From NCBI RefSeq assembly GCF_013391475.1, contig NZ_JACBAZ010000002.1, forward strand, positions 283,103-347,102: a stretch of 64,000 bases of DNA, read 5' to 3'. A program made the position numbers and the translations under genes. The notes beneath the pieces are model-generated. The model was not told the origin of the DNA. It ran no database searches and saw only the letters and a program-made list of their open reading frames with translations. Of this stretch, positions 58,565-64,000 are shown in pieces. The first letter of the stretch is position 1, and each line of letters opens with the position of its first letter. This stretch comes from Oceaniferula marina. Its GTDB lineage: Bacteria; Verrucomicrobiota; Verrucomicrobiia; Verrucomicrobiales; Akkermansiaceae.

Positions 58565-59773
58565 ATGACCGAACAATCACAAATCACAAATGACCCATCA
58601 CTCATTCCTTCCGAATTTCCGGATTGGTTTAAGAGGGCTCAGACGGAAGCATTGGAGCAATACGAAACCCTTCCCATGCCTACGCGGAAGGACGAAACAT
58701 GGCGGTTCAGCAACTTGAAGCAGTTGGATTTCTCCGATTTCCAACAAGCCGAAACCGAGACCATTGAGTACACGATCCCCGAACTCCCGGAGGGTGTGAT
58801 ATGTTTACCCTTTGAGCAGGCGCTGGCCCAGCATGGTGAACTCGTGCAGCAGCATTTTATGCAGCGTGAAACGCGTCTGGGCTCTGCCAAGTTTGCAGCC
58901 TTGCACAAAGCCCGGGTGAAGTCCGGCCTGTTTGTGTATGTGCCTGACGGCGTGGTGGTGGAGAAGCCGATCGAAGTGACCCACACCTTGAGTGGCCAGA
59001 ATACTTCCATTTTTCCTCATACGCTGATCGTTACCGGTGTGAATGCCCAGGTGAGCGTCTTGGACCGCTTTGTCAGTACTAACGAGGATGACCCCGGCCT
59101 GTGTATTGCTGTGAATGACTTGATTGCCGGTGATGGTTCAACCTTGAAATACTGTGCCGTGCAGGAGCTGAATTTGAGTAGCCGCATGATCCAGGTCAAT
59201 GCCACCACCGTTGGCCGCGATGCCAATGCGCTGGCCTTCACGCTGAATTCCGGTGCCCAGTGGGCTCGTAATGAGTCGTTGAGTCGGATGGAATGCGAAG
59301 GCGCACACTCCGACATGTTGGCTTGTTCGATTCCTGCCGGAACCCAGCAGTTTGACCAGCGCACCTATCAGCATCACGCGGCAGCACATACCAATAGTGA
59401 CCTGCTTTATAAAAACACCTTGTATGGTAATTCGAAGACGGTGTTCTCAGGGCTCATCTTCGTTGATGAAGCGGCACATTACACCGATGCCTACCAGACA
59501 TGCCGGAACTTGCTGATGGAGGATACCGTGGAAGCGAATTCCATGCCTGGACTTCAAATCAATGCCGACCAAGTGAAATGCTCTCACGGCAGCACAGCTT
59601 CGAGTATCGATGATGAAGAAATCTTTTACCTTTGTGCCCGGGGGATCACACCACGTCTGGCGCGCCGCCTGATTGCTGAAGGCTTCTCGGTGGAAGTGAT
59701 TGAACGCATCAAAAATGAGCGACTCGAAGAAGTGGTGCTCGATGCCGTCAGTCGCAAGTTTGCTTCCCTCTAA
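58565..59773 (+). CDS. sufD: SufD, Fe-S cluster scaffold
   Basis: About 402 aa from the ATG at 58565 (MTEQSQITNDPSL); a longer frame to 58490 overlaps the preceding gene. SufD core: KDETWRFSNLKQLDF near the N-terminus, then SGLIFVDEAAHYTDAYQTCRNLLMEDTVEANSMPGLQINADQVKCSHGSTAS and the terminal family motif ITPRLARRLIAEGF. It pairs with SufB and SufC. A perfect 10-bp inverted repeat follows at 59791. Confidence 0.94.
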   Translation: MTEQSQITNDPSLIPSEFPDWFKRAQTEALEQYETLPMPTRKDETWRFSNLKQLDFSDFQQAETETIEYTIPELPEGVICLPFEQALAQHGELVQQHFMQRETRLGSAKFAALHKARVKSGLFVYVPDGVVVEKPIEVTHTLSGQNTSIFPHTLIVTGVNAQVSVLDRFVSTNEDDPGLCIAVNDLIAGDGSTLKYCAVQELNLSSRMIQVNATTVGRDANALAFTLNSGAQWARNESLSRMECEGAHSDMLACSIPAGTQQFDQRTYQHHAAAHTNSDLLYKNTLYGNSKTVFSGLIFVDEAAHYTDAYQTCRNLLMEDTVEANSMPGLQINADQVKCSHGSTASSIDDEEIFYLCARGITPRLARRLIAEGFSVEVIERIKNERLEEVVLDAVSRKFASL

Positions 59774-59790
59774 TATCTTGGATAAAGATA

Positions 59791-59820
59791 CAAGCCGGGG
59801 CCTTCCGAGTCCCCGGCTTG
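59791..59820. terminator. Hairpin after sufD
   Basis: Perfect 10-base inverted repeat CAAGCCGGGG / CCCCGGCTTG with a 10-base loop, 18 bases after the sufD stop codon. No T run follows on the plus strand, so termination would be imperfect or factor-aided. Confidence 0.55.
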
Positions 59821-59864
59821 ATTGTGTACCGATGCTGCATGCCGAGACCTCCGTCCTCTGTAGT

Positions 59865-59928
59865 CCGACTTCCCGACTTCCCGACTTCCCGACTTCCCGA
59901 CTTCCCGACTTCCCGACTTCCCGACTTC
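59865..59928. repeat. Octamer tandem repeat (CCGACTTC)8
   Basis: Eight uninterrupted copies of the 8-base unit CCGACTTC. Being 8 bases long, it shifts frame each copy and creates spurious open frames on both strands. Confidence 0.95.
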
Positions 59929-60223
59929 TGTCGCACAGTTCATTTTTATTTGAACAAACATCCGTTTTGTGTTCCCTTGCACGCACTGGAGTCCGATTGC
60001 ATCTGATTTTGGTAATCAATACGCAGTTTGCCATAATGATTCGGATGGTTTTAGCTAAAATAACGCTAATCGACCAAGGGCGGCAGCTTTTCAACTCATT
60101 CAGAATAAACTTATTAGGGGTTAATCATTACTAAGTTGATAAACTTACCTTTGATTTTATTCTTGCAGAAGTTCCCGATTTCGCGCATCTCGCTGTCGCG
60201 CAGCACAAGCTGTGTTACGAATC

Positions 60224-60478
60224 ATGAGTGCAGATCGAGAATCCAAGACCCGCAGTATCCTGAAAGGCCTGACTTGGCGTTTGCTCGCCACAGCCACGAC
60301 CTTTCTATTAGCTTGGTTGTTTGCCAAGGATATGAGTGTTGCGGGCACGATTGCAGCCGCTGAGTTCTTTATTAAGTTCATCATTTATTACGCACACGAA
60401 CGTGCCTGGCAGAAGGTGCCGCGTGGAACCTTCCAGCGTTCTGAAGCTAAGCTTGACGCCGGCAGAGTATCAGCGTAG
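60224..60478 (+). CDS. Small DUF2061 membrane protein
   Basis: 84 aa from the ATG at 60224. Family features: SILKGLTWRLLATATTFLLAWLF followed by VAGTIAAAEFFIKFIIYYAHERAWQKV, giving two transmembrane helices. DUF2061 proteins often sit beside sulfate-activation genes in marine bacteria, as here 50 bases before cysC. Function unknown. Confidence 0.85.
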   Translation: MSADRESKTRSILKGLTWRLLATATTFLLAWLFAKDMSVAGTIAAAEFFIKFIIYYAHERAWQKVPRGTFQRSEAKLDAGRVSA

Positions 60479-60528
60479 GGGTGGAACTTCGTAGTCATCT
60501 CATCTTTAAAATATAAACCCGCCGACCC

Positions 60529-61131
60529 ATGAGCCATTCAGCAAGTAATATCCACCCGGAATTCGACCGGCAAATCCCCCGCGAGGACAAAGAAAAATTG
60601 CTGGGCCAAAATGGACTTGTGATTTGGTTATACGGCATGTCCGGTTCGGGAAAGTCCACCATCGCCAACGCAGCGGAACGTGTCTTGCATAAACAAGGGC
60701 GTATGACCGCTATTTTGGACGGAGACAACCTGCGTTCGGGCATTAACAAAAATCTGGGTTTTTCAGATGACGACAGGCGTGAGAATATCCGCCGCACGGC
60801 CCATATGGCCAAGGTCTTTGCCCAACAGGGAGTCATCACCTTTGTTTCAGTCATTACTCCCCGGCATGAGCTGCGGGATATGGCCCGGGACATCATCGCA
60901 GACGATTATTACGAGGTCTATGTCAAGGCGAGCTATGAGCTCTGTGAGCAGCGCGACGTCAAAGGCCTCTATGCCAAGGCAGCCAAAGGTGAAATCAAGG
61001 ATTTTACAGGTAAAGACAGCTCCTTTGAGCAGCCGGTAGCTCCGGATTTGATCATCGATACCGAAGATCAATCTGTTGAGGACAGCGTGCTTTCCCTGCT
61101 CGAAGAAGTTCGCCAGAGAATCAAAATTTAA
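60529..61131 (+). CDS. cysC: Adenylylsulfate (APS) kinase
   Basis: 200 aa; makes PAPS from APS and ATP. Walker A GMSGSGKST, ILDGDNLRSGINKNLGFSDDDRRENIRR and CEQRDVKGLYAKAAKGEIKDFTGKDSSFE are characteristic. It stands apart from CysN here rather than fused, and precedes cysD by 23 bases. Confidence 0.96.
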   Translation: MSHSASNIHPEFDRQIPREDKEKLLGQNGLVIWLYGMSGSGKSTIANAAERVLHKQGRMTAILDGDNLRSGINKNLGFSDDDRRENIRRTAHMAKVFAQQGVITFVSVITPRHELRDMARDIIADDYYEVYVKASYELCEQRDVKGLYAKAAKGEIKDFTGKDSSFEQPVAPDLIIDTEDQSVEDSVLSLLEEVRQRIKI

Positions 61132-61154
61132 CCCAATTTTAAACCAACCATCCT

Positions 61155-62060
61155 ATGTCAAATTATGCACTTAGTCACTTGGACCATTTGGAGTCCGAGG
61201 CCATTTTTATTCTTCGCGAGACAGCCGCCCAGTTCGAGAATCCGGTTCTCCTATTTTCTGGAGGCAAGGACTCGATTGTGATGGCTCATCTTGCTTATAA
61301 GGCATTTGCGCCAGCTAAGATCCCCTTTGCATTGATGCACGTCGATACCGGGCATAACTTCCCGGAAACCATGGTCTTCCGCGATGACTTTGTAGCTCAG
61401 ATTGGAGCCCGCTTGGTGGTTGCCAGTGTGCAAAAATCCATTGATGAAGGTCGGGTGAAAGAAGAAACTGGTGCGAACGCTAGCCGGAATGGCCTGCAGA
61501 CCGTGACCTTGCTCGATGCCATCGAAGACAACCAGTTTGATGCCGCTCTCGGTGGTGGCCGCCGCGATGAAGAAAAAGCCCGAGCCAAAGAACGTTTCTT
61601 CTCCCATCGTGACGATTTTGGCCAGTGGGACCCGAAGAACCAGCGACCCGAGCTGTGGAATATCTTTAATGGCCGCAAGCAGCATGGGGAGCATTTCCGT
61701 GTCTTCCCCTTGTCCAATTGGACCGAGATGGATGTATGGCAGTATATCAAAAAAGAGAACATTGCCTTGCCTCACATTTATTTTTCACATGAACGTGAAG
61801 TGTTTGAGCGCAATGGAGCTCTGCTTGCTGTGACGGACTTCGTGACGGTCCAGGAGCATGAAGTGGTAGAAAAGCGGATTGTTCGATTCCGGACCATCGG
61901 TGATGCCACTTGCACCGGAGCCGTGGAGTCAGAAGCTGCTGATCTGGATGCTGTCATTCAGGAGGTCGCTGCCGCTCGGCAGACCGAACGCGGCACACGT
62001 GCCGATGATAAACGCTCTGAAACCGCCATGGAAGACCGTAAGAAAGAAGGCTACTTTTAG
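61155..62060 (+). CDS. cysD: Sulfate adenylyltransferase subunit 2
   Basis: 301 aa PP-loop ATP pyrophosphatase; forms APS from sulfate and ATP. LLFSGGKDSIVMAHLA holds the PP-loop, GGRRDEEKARAKERFFS and WTEMDVWQYIKKE match CysD. It needs CysN to couple GTP hydrolysis. The gene is 77 bases upstream of cysN. Confidence 0.97.
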   Translation: MSNYALSHLDHLESEAIFILRETAAQFENPVLLFSGGKDSIVMAHLAYKAFAPAKIPFALMHVDTGHNFPETMVFRDDFVAQIGARLVVASVQKSIDEGRVKEETGANASRNGLQTVTLLDAIEDNQFDAALGGGRRDEEKARAKERFFSHRDDFGQWDPKNQRPELWNIFNGRKQHGEHFRVFPLSNWTEMDVWQYIKKENIALPHIYFSHEREVFERNGALLAVTDFVTVQEHEVVEKRIVRFRTIGDATCTGAVESEAADLDAVIQEVAAARQTERGTRADDKRSETAMEDRKKEGYF

Positions 62061-62137
62061 GTCTTTCTCTAAGGCTCCCTAGAGCCGTTTTGCTTTTGAT
62101 TAACTGATAACGATTAACTAATAACTTCTCTCTTTTT

Positions 62138-63421
62138 ATGTCCGATTCCTATACAGACTCCGCTGGCTATCTCAATATGGATCTGCTTCGTTTTACGACG
62201 GCAGGCAGTGTTGATGACGGAAAATCCACCTTGATTGGCCGTCTTCTCTACGATTCAAAAAACACCTTTGAAGATCAAATGGAGGCTGTCGAGCAGTCTA
62301 GTAAGCAGCGCGGTGATGAAAATGTGAACCTGGCCTTGCTTACCGATGGCTTGAAAGCCGAACGGGAGCAGGGGATCACCATCGACGTTGCCTATCGCTA
62401 TTTTGCAACGCCGAAGCGTAAGTTCATCATCGCCGATACTCCGGGCCACATTCAGTACACTCGGAACATGGTAACGGGAGCCTCGACAGCGAATCTGGCG
62501 ATCATTCTCGTCGATGCCCGCAAGGGGGTGATTGAGCAGACATGCCGTCATTCGTTTATTGCGAGCTTGCTTCGTATCCAGCACATCGTTGTTTGTGTCA
62601 ATAAGATGGATCTGGTCGATTACGATCAGGATGTTTACGATAAGATTGTCGAAGACTATAAAGACTTTGCGTCCCGCTTGGACAATGTGGTTGATATCAG
62701 TTTTATTCCCATCAGCGCCCTGAAGGGGGACAATGTGGTCGATCGCTCTGAGAATATGACTTGGTATGAAGGCTCATCGCTACTCTACCATCTGGAAACC
62801 GTCTACGTCGGAAATCAGGAGAACCACGTCGAAGCCCGTTTTCCCGTGCAGTGGGTGATCCGCCCCCAGTCCGACGAATGGCATGATTTCCGTGGTTATG
62901 CGGGGCGTGTTGCCGGTGGTGTCTTCAAACCAGGTGACGAAGTGACCGTTCAGCCGTCCGGATTTTCGACAAAAATCAAAACAATTCATGCAGATGGCAA
63001 GGAATTGGAGGAAGCGTTCAGCCCCTTATCGGTGGCGATCACTTTGGAAGATGAAATTGATATCTCCCGTGGTGATCTGATTGCGAAGGCGAATAACCCA
63101 CCGAAAGTGGGTCAGGATATCAGCGCCATGATTTGTTGGTTCTCAGATCAACCGATGAATCCACGCGGGAAGTATATTCTGCGCCACACCTCACGTGAGG
63201 TCAAAGCGATGATCAAGGATGTGAATTACAAAGTGGATATCAACACCCTGCATAAGGAGGAAGAAGATTTGGAGTTCCGTTTGAACGATATCGGAAGAAT
63301 TAGCCTGCGCACCTCCGCCCCATTGATTCACGATAGCTACAAGCGGAACCGGACCACCGGATCCTTTGTCTTGATCGACGCCTTGACCAATGAAACGGTT
63401 GCTGCGGGCATGATTGCTTAG
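62138..63421 (+). CDS. cysN: Sulfate adenylyltransferase subunit 1 (GTPase)
   Basis: 427 aa EF-Tu-like GTPase partner of CysD. G1 GSVDDGKSTLIGRLL, G3 DTPGHIQYTRNM and G4 NKMDLVDYDQD, then two beta-barrel domains. It ends after these domains, so no APS kinase is fused at the C-terminus; cysC is separate upstream. A REP array begins 34 bases after its stop codon. Confidence 0.97.
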   Translation: MSDSYTDSAGYLNMDLLRFTTAGSVDDGKSTLIGRLLYDSKNTFEDQMEAVEQSSKQRGDENVNLALLTDGLKAEREQGITIDVAYRYFATPKRKFIIADTPGHIQYTRNMVTGASTANLAIILVDARKGVIEQTCRHSFIASLLRIQHIVVCVNKMDLVDYDQDVYDKIVEDYKDFASRLDNVVDISFIPISALKGDNVVDRSENMTWYEGSSLLYHLETVYVGNQENHVEARFPVQWVIRPQSDEWHDFRGYAGRVAGGVFKPGDEVTVQPSGFSTKIKTIHADGKELEEAFSPLSVAITLEDEIDISRGDLIAKANNPPKVGQDISAMICWFSDQPMNPRGKYILRHTSREVKAMIKDVNYKVDINTLHKEEEDLEFRLNDIGRISLRTSAPLIHDSYKRNRTTGSFVLIDALTNETVAAGMIA

Positions 63422-63454
63422 TGGCGATAGCATACTGGCTTGGACGCTCTGTTG

Positions 63455-64000
63455 GTAGGACAGCTTTTCAAGCTGTCGGCAGGATGTGTGATTAGTCAGG
63501 ATGTGAAGCCAGGGTTGCGTGCTTGGCTTGCTGACAGGTTGGGAAACCTGTCCTACCCCGCGAGTTGGTGGGTGAAAAGTGGGACAGCTTTTCAAGCTGT
63601 CGGCAGGATGAGTGGTGAATCAGGATGTGCGGCTAGGGTTGCGTGCTTGGCTTGTTGACAGGTTGGGAAACCTGTCCTACCCCGCGAGTTAGTGGGTGAA
63701 AAGTAGGACAGCTTTTCAAGCTCTGTCGGCATGATGAGTGGTTAATCAGGATGTGCGGTTAGGGTTGCGTGCTTGGCTTGTTGACAGGTTGGGAAACCTG
63801 TCCTACCCGCGAGTTGGTGGGTGAAAAGTGGGACAGCTTTTTAAGCTGTCGGCAGGATGAGTGGTTAATCAGGATGTGCGGTTAGGGTTGCGTGCTTGGC
63901 TTGTTGACAGGTTGGGAAACCTGTCCTACCCGCAAGTTGGTGGGTGAAAAGTAGGACAGCTTTTCAAGCTGTCGGCAGGATGAGTGGTGAATCAGGATGT
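63455..64000. repeat. Third REP (BIME-like) array, running off the window
   Basis: B hairpins start at 63455, 63579, 63703, 63828 and 63951, alternating with A hairpins, so the period is again 124 bases (with one 125 and one 123). Several B copies have GTGG instead of GTAG, and A copies carry a GGG loop. One B copy at 63703 has an extra CT in its right arm. The array continues past base 64000. Confidence 0.93.

Larger units (their letters stand above)
59774..60223. other. Intergenic gap between suf and cys clusters
   Basis: About 450 bases with a hairpin, an octamer tandem repeat and an AT-rich stretch (59940-60180) that probably holds the promoter of the cys cluster. No gene or SAM riboswitch was seen. 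Confidence 0.5.

Noticed and set aside
59700..60134. Reading frames through the CCGACTTC array (LPDFPTSR repeats)
   Set aside because: Low-complexity translation of an 8-base repeat, overlapping the end of sufD in another frame.

Overview
The window looks like a chromosome segment from a marine, polysaccharide-degrading Verrucomicrobiota bacterium, probably of the Verrucomicrobiales. This is inferred from two secreted proteins with a PEP-CTERM anchor, sulfatases, GH35/GH36/GH20/PL8 enzymes, a DUF1080 protein, weak Shine-Dalgarno sites, and several families of non-coding interspersed repeats. No rRNA, tRNA, phage or CRISPR was recognised.

Layout. 0.5-8 kb: GH35 beta-galactosidase, a divergent Y-family polymerase that ends in a 7-bp microsatellite, a decayed sulfatase and a chondroitinase-ABC-like PL8 lyase. 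8-16.5 kb: a secreted unknown protein, topoisomerase IV subunit A, a membrane Ser/Thr kinase and a GH36-like alpha-galactosidase. 16.5-27.4 kb: repeat-rich gap, ECF sigma factor, trpS, a beta-barrel protein, a cluster of small membrane proteins (RDD, DUF3592), pspA and typA. 27.7-41.8 kb: two PEP-CTERM proteins with duplicated 3' ends, galK, a PAS-PP2C phosphatase, a hydrolase, a dehydrogenase, a DUF1287 protein, holA, tsf-rpsB and a DUF1080 protein. 42-52.4 kb: a HAD phosphatase, a sulfatase and a moxR-DUF58-DUF4381-batA-batB-TPR-batD operon. 52.6-63.4 kb: a GH20 hexosaminidase, an Irr-like Fur-family regulator heading a sufC-sufB-(four-helix bundle)-sufD cluster, and a DUF2061-cysC-cysD-cysN sulfate-activation cluster.

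The most striking element is a REPtron. A single-copy REP-associated tyrosine transposase (RAYT, 48997-49638) lies between two equal arrays of paired hairpins with a 124-bp period. It has entered the moxR-bat operon between DUF4381 and batA. Each hairpin has the GTAG box typical of REP sequences. One supplies the RAYT stop codon and another encodes the last residues of the DUF4381 protein. A further array of the same 124-bp unit begins at 63455 and runs off the window. Singletons with different stems that keep base pairing are scattered across the window.

Other non-coding structure includes two families of about 200-bp MITE-like elements with TACCA ends and TTA target duplications, and a 214-bp dyad-symmetric multi-hairpin element. 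There are also two simple-sequence arrays, and a TTAGAA-N3-TTCTAA operator in front of the Irr-like gene that resembles the rhizobial Irr (ICE) box.

How the genes fit together. The carbohydrate enzymes (GH35, GH36, GH20, PL8, sulfatase, galK) suit growth on sulfated galactans and glycosaminoglycan-like polymers. The suf genes build Fe-S clusters under likely iron control. CysDNC makes APS/PAPS. The moxR-bat operon probably acts on the cell envelope.
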